Shown piece after piece: positions 1 to 7,413 of a stretch of DNA of 64,000 bases. Under the pieces are notes generated by a model. It was not told the origin of the DNA, made no database searches, and worked only from the letters and a program-made list of their open reading frames with translations. Position numbers and translations under genes: made by a program. Within the stretch, counting starts at the first letter, position 1. Each line of letters begins with the position of its first letter. The stretch spans positions 930,001-994,000 of the forward strand of contig NZ_CP087135.1 of assembly GCF_020911945.1 (NCBI RefSeq), given 5' to 3'. The stretch comes from Flavobacterium galactosidilyticum (GTDB taxonomy: Bacteria; Bacteroidota; Bacteroidia; Flavobacteriales; Flavobacteriaceae).

Positions 1-1
1 T

Positions 2-247
2 GCTTTTGAGCATTTTTCTGATTCAGCACAAAGAATTGGGGTTTATACTGCCAATGATTATGTAGATATTATGCAAAAATTAATTAACAAGTGGGAAATT
101 GACAAAATTAGTGGTTTGACAGATGAAGCTGAAAAAGCGCGTGATTACTTGATGAAATTACCAGCTAGAATGGCTCGAGTTTCCGAAAGGTTGGTAATTC
201 CACAAGAGTCTCATATGTTCAAGTGGGTTGAACCTGCAAGATTATAG
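2..247 (+). CDS. Acyl-ACP desaturase, C-terminal fragment (5' end outside window)
   Basis: Only the last 81 residues are present. They run from AFEHFSDSAQRIGVYTANDY to FKWVEPARL. The stretch RIGVYTANDYVDI, then KISGLTDEAEKARDYLMKLP and ARMARVSERL, matches the C-terminal part of soluble di-iron stearoyl/palmitoyl-ACP desaturases of the plant FAB2 type (pattern R-x-GVYTAxDY ... LTGLS ... A-x-DY-x-x-x-LP). These enzymes introduce a cis double bond into acyl chains bound to acyl carrier protein in the cytoplasm, for membrane lipid synthesis. The iron ligands lie upstream and cannot be checked. The gene ends in TAG and is followed about 50 bp later by a strong terminator. Confidence 0.8.
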   Translation, partial: AFEHFSDSAQRIGVYTANDYVDIMQKLINKWEIDKISGLTDEAEKARDYLMKLPARMARVSERLVIPQESHMFKWVEPARL

Positions 248-294
248 AAACAAGAATTCAGATTTTTTCAAATTGATTTTAAATTCCAAAGTAT

Positions 295-341
295 AAAATG
301 TTGATTTTTGAAGATAGTCTTTAAAAATCAACATTTTTTTT
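295..341 (+). terminator. Rho-independent terminator after the desaturase
   Basis: The arms AAATGTTGATTTTT and AAAAATCAACATTT pair around a short loop and are followed by a run of T. The position fits the end of the desaturase transcript. Confidence 0.75.
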
Positions 342-355
342 AACGTATAGTATTA

Positions 356-1009
356 ATGATAAAGACTGATTTAATAGGCAAAACGATTGTATTTGTAAAA
401 GCAAAATTAGCAAATGCCGAAGCAGGACACGACTGGTTTCATGTAGAGAGAGTTTATAGAAATGCAATTTTAATTTCAAAAAATGAAGTTTGTAATACTG
501 CGATTGTACAGTTAGGAGCTTTACTTCATGATATTGCCGATAGTAAATTTCATGATGGAGATGAGACGGTTGGGCCAAAAATGGCACGCGAATTTTTAGA
601 ATCACAGGAGGTAGATGAAGCAACAATAGCACATGTTATTAATATTATTGAAAACATCTCATTTAAAGGCGGAAATTTCGAAAAGTCATTCTCTTCTAAA
701 GAGTTGGATATCGTTCAAGACGCAGATCGTTTAGATGCGATTGGCGCCATAGGAATCGCTAGGATGTTTAATTATGGAGGTTTTAAAAATAGAGTAATCT
801 ATGATCCTAAAATCGCTCCTAAAAATAAGATGACTAAGGAAGAGTACAAAAAGAATAATTCGCCTACAATTAATCATTTCTATGAGAAATTATTCCTGTT
901 GAAAGATAAAATGAATACTGAAACGGGTAAAGAAATCGCAAAGGAACGTCACCGTTATATGGAAGGATTCCTATCTCAGTTTTATGCGGAGTGGGAAGGG
1001 GAGAAGTAG
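356..1009 (+). CDS. HD-domain phosphohydrolase
   Basis: A 217-residue soluble protein of the HD metal-dependent phosphohydrolase superfamily (YedJ-like size and layout). The signature histidines are in AGHDWFHVERV near residue 25 and in LLHDIADSKFHDG near residues 67-75. A later aspartate, in IVQDADRLDAIGAIG near residue 125, completes the usual H...HD...D metal set. The family hydrolyses phosphate esters, often nucleotides; the substrate here cannot be read from sequence. It has its own gap on both sides and is not clearly in an operon. The 3' end runs directly into a palindromic repeat shared with the convergent gene. Confidence 0.8.
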   Translation: MIKTDLIGKTIVFVKAKLANAEAGHDWFHVERVYRNAILISKNEVCNTAIVQLGALLHDIADSKFHDGDETVGPKMAREFLESQEVDEATIAHVINIIENISFKGGNFEKSFSSKELDIVQDADRLDAIGAIGIARMFNYGGFKNRVIYDPKIAPKNKMTKEEYKKNNSPTINHFYEKLFLLKDKMNTETGKEIAKERHRYMEGFLSQFYAEWEGEK

Positions 1010-1107
1010 GATTTTAGATCGAGGATTAACGATTTTAGATTTCAGATTTTTTTGGATTTCAGATTTTTAAATCAAAAATCAGCAATCGTTAATCAAAAAT
1101 CGAAATC
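1010..1107. repeat. Palindromic GATTAACGATT repeat, copy 1
   Basis: The arms GATTAACGATT (1024-1034) and AATCGTTAATC (1084-1094) are perfect. They sit within longer, imperfectly pairing arms made of GATTTTAGATTT/AAATCAAAAATC units. The same element recurs at 20192-20265. It lies between two convergent genes and its right arm enters the 3' end of the leftward gene. Confidence 0.75.
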
Positions 1108-1499
1108 CCTTTTTCCTTCATTTCTAGTATAACATCGGAGGCATTTTTAAAAGTAGGTGCTTGTTCCACAATAGTTCCTACTCTTTTTTTATTCAATTTA
1201 AAAGTAATATCTTTTTCAGTTGTAAATAGCAAAGCAGTTAAAAATGGATTATTCATATAAGGAGCTAGTAGCATAAAGGCTTCGTCTAGCGTATGTGTCG
1301 ATTCTATTTCTTCTGTTTTGTATTTTGCGGTAAGCGAAAGTGCAAATACATCATTCTCTAATAAAACAGGGCGAACATAAATGTTTTTCAAATCAGTGTC
1401 ACCAATTGTTTTTGCTAGAGTTAATTTAGCGTAAGTCTTATTCTCAATGCTTTCTTTTACTTTTTCCCAAAATTGAGCGAATATAGGTTGGTATGACAT
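1089..1499 (-). CDS. Conserved hypothetical protein
   Basis: A 136-residue soluble protein from ATG at 1499 (MSYQPIFAQFWEKVKESIEN). A longer version would need TTG at 1529. I prefer the ATG because a good -7 box (TAATTTTG on the minus strand, 1540-1547) would place the transcript start next to that TTG. The protein has no signal peptide or membrane segment. The block AKTIGDTDLKNIYVRPV reminds me of the N-terminal part of larger Bacteroidetes proteins, some with a methyltransferase domain, but I cannot confirm this. The last residue and the stop (GAT TAA) fall inside the palindromic repeat, so the C-terminus may have been set or shortened by repeat insertion. Function unknown. Confidence 0.6.
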   Translation of the reverse strand: MSYQPIFAQFWEKVKESIENKTYAKLTLAKTIGDTDLKNIYVRPVLLENDVFALSLTAKYKTEEIESTHTLDEAFMLLAPYMNNPFLTALLFTTEKDITFKLNKKRVGTIVEQAPTFKNASDVILEMKEKGISIFD

Positions 1500-1539
1500 G
1501 TGTTTGTATTTATGTTGTAAAATATCCAAAATAGGACTA

Positions 1540-1547
1540 CAAAATTA
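1540..1547 (-). promoter_or_regulatory. Bacteroidetes -7 box upstream of the hypothetical gene
   Basis: The minus strand reads TAATTTTG, a perfect match to TAnnTTTG, about 40 bp before the ATG at 1499. No convincing -33 TTTG is visible at the ideal spacing. Confidence 0.35.
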
Positions 1548-1610
1548 GTATTTGTTGACTGAAGAATTGGTTTTAGTTAAAGATTATTTCGTTAAAAACC
1601 GTTTTAAAAT

Positions 1611-1638
1611 AAAAAGAGAACCTGATTGGCTCTCTTTT
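1611..1638 (-). terminator. Terminator after the crotonase gene
   Basis: On the minus strand AAAGAGAGCC pairs with GGTTCTCTTT (one mismatch) and is followed by a T-rich run. It lies just beyond the crotonase stop codon. Confidence 0.55.
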
Positions 1639-1643
1639 ATTAT

Positions 1644-2426
1644 TTATTTTCCTGTAAAAACAGCTTTTCTTTTCTCGAGAAATGCAGTTGTTCCTTCTTT
1701 AAAATCCTCTGTTCCAAAACATTTTCCGAAGGATTTTATTTCGGTTTTATAACCGTTTTTACCTTCCTTGAAATTAGCATTAACTGATTTTATTGCTTTG
1801 CTAATCGCGTTGGGCGAGTTTTTCACTATTTTTTGTGCAATTCCATTGCAAAATTCTAGCAGCTCTGTTTGCGGTACTACATGATTTACAAGTCCTGTTC
1901 TATAGGCCTCATCTGCAGTAATCATTCCTGCTGTCATAATCATTTCCATTGCACGTCCTTTCCCAATTAATTGAGGCAAACGCTGCGTTCCTCCATAACC
2001 AGGAATAACACCCAGAGAGGCTTCTGGCAACCCCATTTTAGCATTATCTGATGCCACTCTAATATGACAAGCCATAGCTAATTCTAATCCGCCCCCTAAC
2101 GCAAATCCGTTTATGGCTGCGATTACAGGTTTATTAAGGTTTTCGATAAAATCAAATAATTTTTCTTGTCCTTCTGCAGCTAACTTCGTTCCTTCATCAA
2201 CTGAAAAATGAGCAAACTCAGAGATATCCGCACCAGCAACAAATGCTTTTTCGCCTGATCCGGTCAATATGATTACTTGAACTTCCTTGTTTTTATTCAA
2301 TGTTTTGAATGCTTTATGCAGCTCGCTAATAGTTGCTACGTTTAGTGCATTCAGTTTTGATGGTCGGTTTATCGTTACAGTTGCGCTATTATTTTCAATA
2401 TGTATTACTATGTTTTCGTAGTTCAT
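1644..2426 (-). CDS. Enoyl-CoA hydratase/isomerase family (crotonase)
   Basis: A 260-residue crotonase-fold enzyme, the normal family length. The oxyanion-hole segments are AFVAGADISEF (residues 61-71) and NGFALGGGLELAMACH (106-121). The two catalytic glutamates of hydratases are present at E115 and E135 (GLPEASLGVIPGYGGTQRLP). That pattern argues for true trans-enoyl-CoA hydratase chemistry, hydrating 2-enoyl-CoA to 3-hydroxyacyl-CoA in fatty-acid or short-chain acyl-CoA degradation. It starts 11 bp after the stop of the upstream histidine kinase gene, so the two are probably co-transcribed, although no functional tie is known. Confidence 0.88.
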   Translation of the reverse strand: MNYENIVIHIENNSATVTINRPSKLNALNVATISELHKAFKTLNKNKEVQVIILTGSGEKAFVAGADISEFAHFSVDEGTKLAAEGQEKLFDFIENLNKPVIAAINGFALGGGLELAMACHIRVASDNAKMGLPEASLGVIPGYGGTQRLPQLIGKGRAMEMIMTAGMITADEAYRTGLVNHVVPQTELLEFCNGIAQKIVKNSPNAISKAIKSVNANFKEGKNGYKTEIKSFGKCFGTEDFKEGTTAFLEKRKAVFTGK

Positions 2427-2437
2427 AAGGTTTGTTT

Positions 2438-3910
2438 TTAGGTGTTAATTATGGGAAGTGTAACCGTAAAAGTGGTTCCTTTTCCCAGTTCAGATATAAA
2501 GGTAATTGTTCCTTTATAATTTTCAATGATGTTTCTAATAATTCCGAGACCAAGGCCCATTCCGCTTGTTTTAGTTGTAAATTTCGGTTCGAATATTCGA
2601 GCTATATCTTTTGATTGAATTCCAATTCCATTATCTGAAAAAGTAATTAATACATTATTGTCTTCTTTTTTAATTCGGACACGAACTGATTTGTGTTCCT
2701 GCTCTTCTGGAATAGACTGTATCGCGTTTTTAGCTAAATTCGTAATAATTCGGATGAGTTGTGTACGGTCAATTATCGAAATAATTTCTGGTGATTCGCT
2801 GATAACTTCTATATATTCTTCATTAAAAATATCCATCGCTAGCTCTACCACTTCAACTACGTTTAAGGTTTCATTTTGTTGCGCTGGCATCGAAGCAAAA
2901 TTCGAAAATGCAGATGCAACGGCAGTCATTGTGTCAATTTGCTGAATTAAAGTTTCAGAGTAATCGTGCATTTTCTGTTTGACATTTGGATCACTTGGGT
3001 CAAATTTCCTCTGAAAACTCTGAACTGTTAGTCGCATTGGCGTAAGCGGATTTTTAATTTCGTGTGCTACTTGTTTCGCCATTTCGCGCCAAGCTTCCTC
3101 ACGTTCGCTTTGGGCTAATTTTAAGGCACTTTTCTCTAATTCATCGACCATTGCGTTGTACGAATTAATCAATAGATTAATCTCTTTGCTGCTGGCTTCT
3201 AATACGATTTTCTCGTTTTTTTGACTTAAACTCGTTTCGCTTAATTTGTCTGAAATGGTTTTTAGAGACTTTGTGATGTATGACGAAAGGAAATACGCTA
3301 AAGCAAAAGCCATAATTAACATGAATGAATACACTTGGCCTAAGCGAATTAGAAAGCTTTTCAATTCATTTTCATAATAACCGTCATCCTCAACATAAGG
3401 TAAGTTAAGAATTCCTAGGGGTTTAAATTTATCATCTTTGATTTGGCTAAAAGCCGAACGATTCTTTTTACCATCAATAGTTTTGATGTCGACGTATCTT
3501 TTTTCAATAGAAGAGCGCACGAGTTTCAGAATGTACTTTGGAATTGGTGGTGCTACTTTATCAACTGAAAAAGATTCTTTAGAGGATTTTAATAACTTCC
3601 CATCTAGACTATAAATATTGATTTCTACGTTATGAATATGTGCAAGCTCATGAATTTTGTCTTTGAAAATTAAATCTAAATTTCCAGAAGTAAGCGGATA
3701 AGTAGTTGTGGAAAGTATGAAGTTGATATGTTGTTTTACCGCGTTTTCATTACGTTCCAGACGCTCTTGATGGTATTCCTTAGCTTCATTTTTAAATTGG
3801 ATAATAGAAATAGATGCTAAAATAACAGATGCCATCAATATCAAAATGATCATCGAAAGGAAAAACCTGATTCGTAAGGAGAGCGTTGCCATTTTAAAAC
3901 CTTTCAGCAT
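2438..3910 (-). CDS. Sensor histidine kinase, NtrY-like
   Basis: A 490-residue inner-membrane sensor kinase. TM1 is at about residues 13-38, an extracytoplasmic sensor segment of about 150 residues follows, and TM2 is at about 190-212. A HAMP-like linker is followed by the HisKA motif AHEIKNPLTPMRLTVQSFQ with the phospho-acceptor at H283. The ATPase boxes are NLAKNAIQSIPEE (N box), SDNGIGI (G1) and TSGMGLGLGIIRNII (G2). The H-box sequence (HEIKNPLTP) is that of the NtrY/nitrogen-regulation-type kinases. No response regulator lies next to it here, so its partner must be elsewhere. Translation may start at M1 or M7 (MATLSLRIRFF). Confidence 0.85.
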   Translation of the reverse strand: MLKGFKMATLSLRIRFFLSMIILILMASVILASISIIQFKNEAKEYHQERLERNENAVKQHINFILSTTTYPLTSGNLDLIFKDKIHELAHIHNVEINIYSLDGKLLKSSKESFSVDKVAPPIPKYILKLVRSSIEKRYVDIKTIDGKKNRSAFSQIKDDKFKPLGILNLPYVEDDGYYENELKSFLIRLGQVYSFMLIMAFALAYFLSSYITKSLKTISDKLSETSLSQKNEKIVLEASSKEINLLINSYNAMVDELEKSALKLAQSEREEAWREMAKQVAHEIKNPLTPMRLTVQSFQRKFDPSDPNVKQKMHDYSETLIQQIDTMTAVASAFSNFASMPAQQNETLNVVEVVELAMDIFNEEYIEVISESPEIISIIDRTQLIRIITNLAKNAIQSIPEEQEHKSVRVRIKKEDNNVLITFSDNGIGIQSKDIARIFEPKFTTKTSGMGLGLGIIRNIIENYKGTITFISELGKGTTFTVTLPIINT

Positions 3911-3951
3911 TTTTTAAGTGTTCAGTGTTCAGTTTGAAAATTGTACACAAG

Positions 3952-4326
3952 TTAATCATTTGTTTTTACTCCAAATTTATTTGGATTTCGAATCATGTAA
4001 TTTATAAGCTTTCCCACCTCTTTGTTTTCTTTACAGAAAAGAATAAATGTTTCTTCAGAAATATAGTCGCACGCAAAACAAAACTCCAGCCAAATATGTG
4101 TTTCTGAATTTTCAGCATCACAATCAGTTAGTTTGCTGTCAAAATGTGTGGCATAATCTCTGTTTCTATAAGTCTCTGCACTATTTGCACAAACACTTCG
4201 AGAAGATCTTCTTATTTGATCTGTTAAAGAATATGTCTCTTCTTATGGAAAAGATTTACTTAAATCAAAAATTTTCATAGCTAATTAAAACCCTTTTTGA
4301 TGAGCTAATAGATCTTGATATCACAT
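3952..4326 (-). pseudogene. Decayed four-helix-bundle (S23/TIGR02436-type) protein gene
   Basis: Reading the minus strand in one frame from ATG at 4326 gives a 125-codon reading with stops at codons 2 (TGA), 14 (TAA) and 28 (TAA). Between them are family hallmarks: MKIFDLSKSFP, then EETYSLTDQIRRSSRSVCAN, SKLTDCDAENSETHIWLEF and EVGKLINYMIRNP. This is the four-helix-bundle family known from 23S rRNA intervening sequences and from stand-alone genes in Bacteroidetes. Intact relatives have K or E at the stop positions (AAA/GAA to TAA), so single-base changes explain the damage. The frame is otherwise uninterrupted over its whole length, suggesting recent inactivation. Intact relatives carry a similar N-terminal helix, which here spans the first two stops. 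Confidence 0.75.
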
Positions 4327-4363
4327 TTTTATTGGTTTAGTTAGTAACCGAATACTAAAGGAA

Positions 4364-4912
4364 CTACTTCTTCTCTCTAATTCTTTTATAAAATTTAAAT
4401 CCTAACATAATTAAAATCGAAAATGCAAAAATTCCAATAACTCCATAAATCCAGTTTACGGCATTTTTTAAAATTACTAAAAATACTACTGCAAAAAGAA
4501 TAATGGTTGCGCCTTCATTCCACAAACGCATATAATTTGTGGAGTATTTTACCTCGTCGTTTTGTAATTCCTTGAATATTAAGTGGCATTTCCAATGGTA
4601 TAAATAGAGCGCAAATACGAAGCTAAGTTTTACATGCATCCAAGGTTGCTGTAACCAGGATTGACCTAAATCAGTAAAAAACAACATCCAATACGCAAAA
4701 ATACTAGCTAAAACTGCTGACGGCCAGGTGATAATGTACCAAAGACGATAGGTCATTACTTTGTACTGTTTTTGTAAAATTTCTTTCTCTGGAGATGGTT
4801 TCTCGTTAGCCTCTATTTGGTACACAAATAGCCTAACGATATAAAACAATCCTGCAAACCAGGTAATAACAAAGATAAGGTGTAAGGATTTTAAGTAATT
4901 ATAATATTCCAT
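4364..4912 (-). CDS. hemJ: HemJ-like protoporphyrinogen IX oxidase (CopD-family membrane protein)
   Basis: A 182-residue protein with about four to five membrane spans. The N-terminal block LKSLHLIFVITWFAGLFY is the conserved HemJ signature; the histidine at about residue 11 corresponds to the essential HemJ histidine. HemJ oxidises protoporphyrinogen IX to protoporphyrin IX in bacteria lacking HemG and HemY. It overlaps the upstream MATE gene by 14 bp and belongs to the same leftward unit as hemH, the next enzyme of the pathway. That context makes HemJ much more likely than a copper-resistance CopD role. No hemG or hemY is visible in the window. Confidence 0.75.
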   Translation of the reverse strand: MEYYNYLKSLHLIFVITWFAGLFYIVRLFVYQIEANEKPSPEKEILQKQYKVMTYRLWYIITWPSAVLASIFAYWMLFFTDLGQSWLQQPWMHVKLSFVFALYLYHWKCHLIFKELQNDEVKYSTNYMRLWNEGATIILFAVVFLVILKNAVNWIYGVIGIFAFSILIMLGFKFYKRIREKK

Positions 4913-6254
4913 CGGTAGTTTGAATCATTTTTATTTTCATTTCTTTTTTTAGAAAATAGCCAGTCAATATGGTAGATAATACATCGGCTATTGGGAATGC
5001 AATCCACACTCCAAAAATACCTAAAAATTTTGGTAGAATTAATACTAAAGGGATTAGGAAAAACCCTTGTTTGCTTAAAGTCAAAAGTAACGCTTTTTTT
5101 GCATTTCCAGCTGCTTGAAAATAAGCTGCACCTATTAATTGGATAGCAATAATAGGAGACGCAGCGAATACCCATCGTAATGCGTCAGGAGTTTGAGCTA
5201 TTACTAGCTCATCTGTAGTAAATACGGTAACTATAGATTTAGCAAAAATTAAAATAAAGATAAAAATTACTGTAGCTAGAAAAGCGGCATATTTTATAGA
5301 GAGTACAACACTTTCCTTAACTCTTTGATGATTTCCTGCGCCATAATTATATCCTGCAATTGGTAGAAATCCTTGAGTAATTCCTAAAATAGGGAACACA
5401 GCAAACATTAACATCCTACTGATAATTCCGTAAATAGCTACTGAATGCTCGCCGCCGTAAGTATATAAGGTATGGTTTAGTATGATCGATAAAATGCTCA
5501 CAACGCCTTGTCTTGAAAAAGTAACAAAGCTTAGTTCTGAGATTTCCTTGACAATAGGCAATTTGAATTTAAAATATTTTGCAGTTAATTTTAATTCGCT
5601 TCTGTAAAGAAAAAACCATAGTACGAATAAGAAGCAAGAGAAATAGGAAAGTGCTGTTGCTAAAGCAGCGCCAAATAAGCCTAAATTCATAAATTTTATA
5701 AAAACAACATCGAGTATAATATTTATAAAAGCGGGAATAATCATGGCAACCATAGCAAATTTAGCTTTGCCTTCAGCACGAATAATGTTGTTACCCATCA
5801 TACAAAGCCCTAGAAATGGAACGCTAATAATAATAGGGAAGAAGAATTCCTCAGCGGGTTTTATTATCGCTCCTTCAGCGCCAAATAGCGCTAACATCTC
5901 GTCACTAAAAAAGATACCAAGAATCACAAAGATTAATGACAATAAAAGTGTCATCATGATTTGATTAGCAAAAGTATTTTTAGCTTTTTCGGTATCATTT
6001 GCACCTAAAGCTCTGGAGAGTACAGAGCCACCTCCCACACCAATCGCCATTCCTAAAGATGAAATTAAAAAAGTAATGGGCAAAACTACCGTTACCGCCG
6101 CAATGGCAAGAGAACCAATCCATTGTCCGACAAAAATAGTGTCAATCAAAATATTGACGGACATGAACAGAACACCAATAGAGGATGGAACTGCTTGTTT
6201 TATCAGCAGTTTTCTAATATCTTGGCTTCCTAAATCCTCGGCGGTAACAGCCAT
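4899..6254 (-). CDS. MATE-family efflux transporter
   Basis: A 451-residue polytopic membrane protein of the multidrug and toxin extrusion family, normal length with about 12 spans in two repeats. Typical segments are FMSVNILIDTIFVGQWIGSL near residues 27-46, GMAIGVGGGSVLSRALGAND near 68-87, and the second-half counterpart GITQGFLPIAGYNYGAGNHQ. MATE proteins exchange Na+ or H+ for organic cations; the substrate here is unknown. It starts directly at the stop of hemH (hemH ends at 6255) and overlaps the hemJ-like gene, so it is sandwiched between two haem genes. A role in porphyrin or haem export is possible but unproven. Confidence 0.88.
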   Translation of the reverse strand: MAVTAEDLGSQDIRKLLIKQAVPSSIGVLFMSVNILIDTIFVGQWIGSLAIAAVTVVLPITFLISSLGMAIGVGGGSVLSRALGANDTEKAKNTFANQIMMTLLLSLIFVILGIFFSDEMLALFGAEGAIIKPAEEFFFPIIISVPFLGLCMMGNNIIRAEGKAKFAMVAMIIPAFINIILDVVFIKFMNLGLFGAALATALSYFSCFLFVLWFFLYRSELKLTAKYFKFKLPIVKEISELSFVTFSRQGVVSILSIILNHTLYTYGGEHSVAIYGIISRMLMFAVFPILGITQGFLPIAGYNYGAGNHQRVKESVVLSIKYAAFLATVIFIFILIFAKSIVTVFTTDELVIAQTPDALRWVFAASPIIAIQLIGAAYFQAAGNAKKALLLTLSKQGFFLIPLVLILPKFLGIFGVWIAFPIADVLSTILTGYFLKKEMKIKMIQTTDGIL

Positions 6255-7310
6255 TTATGCGTTTATTTTTTCAGCATTAGGTTTAATAGATGAGGAAGTG
6301 TTTGACCATGTTGTTATCCAGTTACCAACTGTTTGACACCAGTCATCGCTATCATTTAAACAAGGAATAGCTAAAAATTCTTCACCACCGTGTGCTTTAA
6401 ATTCATGATTAGCTTCCATAGCAATTTCTTCTAGTGTTTCTAAACAATCGGATACAAAAGCAGGAGTTACAACAGCTAGTTTTTTAATTCCTTTTTCAGG
6501 CATTTTGTTTACTTCAACATCAGTGTAAGGTGTTAACCATTTGTCACCCGCTAAGCGCGATTGAAATGTTTGGCTGTATTTTCCTTCTGGAATTCCAAGT
6601 AGTTTAACGACCTGTTTTGTTGTTTCATAACATTGGTGACGGTAACAAAACTCATGCGCAGGTGATGGAGTATTACAACAAGAACCGTCAATTTTACAAT
6701 GAGACTTAGTAATATCTGTTTTACGAATGTGACGCTCCGGAATTCCGTGATATGAGAATAATAAATGATCATAATCATAACCTTGTAAGTGGCCTTTGAT
6801 CGAATCAGCAAGATTTTTGATGTAATCTGATTTGTTATAAAAAGCTGGAACGATAGTAAATTTCATTTCTGGAAAATGTTTTTTACGTAAATCTTCAGCT
6901 AGTTCTAAAATTGTAGTAGTAGAAGCCATGGCATGTTGCGGGTACAAAGGAAATAACATCACTTCATTTACACCTTTATCATGCAATTCTTGTAAACCAG
7001 ATAAAAGAGAAGGATTTCCGTAACGCATCGCTAGTGCAACTGGCACATCAACTAATTGTTTTACTTTTTCGTGCATTCTTTTAGAAATAACGACAAGTGG
7101 CGAACCTTCATCCCACCAAATTTTGGCGTAAGCTGCGGCAGACTTTTTAGGCCTTGTTTGAAGAATGATTCCACGAACTAATAATGCTCTCAACAAAAAC
7201 GGTACGTCGATAACGTATTTGTCCATTAAAAATTCATCTAAATAAGGTTTTACATCCTTTGCTGTCGGACTTTCTGGAGATCCTAAATTTACTAATAATA
7301 CGCCTTTCAT
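6255..7310 (-). CDS. hemH: Ferrochelatase
   Basis: A 351-residue ferrochelatase, inserting Fe2+ into protoporphyrin IX as the last step of haem synthesis. It starts MKGVLLVNLGSPESPTAKDV, the classical N-terminus. The catalytic histidine is in LLFSYHGIPERHIRK (near residue 190), and the metal-path acidic residue is in TPAFVSDCLETLEEI near residues 295-310. Cysteines in SHCKIDGSCCNTP and CYRHQCYETTK could bind an Fe-S cluster, but this is not clear. It is followed without a gap by the MATE gene and then the hemJ-like gene. A candidate promoter with an overlapping Fur-like palindrome lies upstream. Confidence 0.95.
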   Translation of the reverse strand: MKGVLLVNLGSPESPTAKDVKPYLDEFLMDKYVIDVPFLLRALLVRGIILQTRPKKSAAAYAKIWWDEGSPLVVISKRMHEKVKQLVDVPVALAMRYGNPSLLSGLQELHDKGVNEVMLFPLYPQHAMASTTTILELAEDLRKKHFPEMKFTIVPAFYNKSDYIKNLADSIKGHLQGYDYDHLLFSYHGIPERHIRKTDITKSHCKIDGSCCNTPSPAHEFCYRHQCYETTKQVVKLLGIPEGKYSQTFQSRLAGDKWLTPYTDVEVNKMPEKGIKKLAVVTPAFVSDCLETLEEIAMEANHEFKAHGGEEFLAIPCLNDSDDWCQTVGNWITTWSNTSSSIKPNAEKINA

Positions 7311-7330
7311 TGTTTTTGTTTTATTTTTCT

Positions 7331-7338
7331 CAAAAGTA
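7331..7338 (-). promoter_or_regulatory. Candidate -7 box of the hemH operon
   Basis: The minus strand reads TACTTTTG, a perfect TAnnTTTG match, about 20 bp before the hemH ATG. A -33 element is not obvious. Confidence 0.45.
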
Positions 7339-7352
7339 CTGCAAGTACCTAA

Positions 7353-7367
7353 TGAGAATTATGATAA
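7353..7367. promoter_or_regulatory. Fur-box-like palindrome upstream of hemH
   Basis: TGAGAATTATGATAA matches the 7-1-7 Fur consensus TGATAATNATTATCA at 11 of 14 fixed positions. It lies about 15-30 bp upstream of the hemH -7 box, where a repressor would cover the -33 region. Confidence 0.35.
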
Positions 7368-7413
7368 ATGTTAGTTTTTATTTATTCTTAAATATGTTTA
7401 GCTTATACTTTTT

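Noticed and set aside
1552..1752. Rightward 66-codon frame
   Set aside because: It overlaps the end of the crotonase gene in antisense and crosses that gene's terminator.
4047..4280. Rightward 77-codon reading frame
   Set aside because: It is the antisense of the four-helix-bundle pseudogene; the minus-strand reading has clear family sequence and this one has none.
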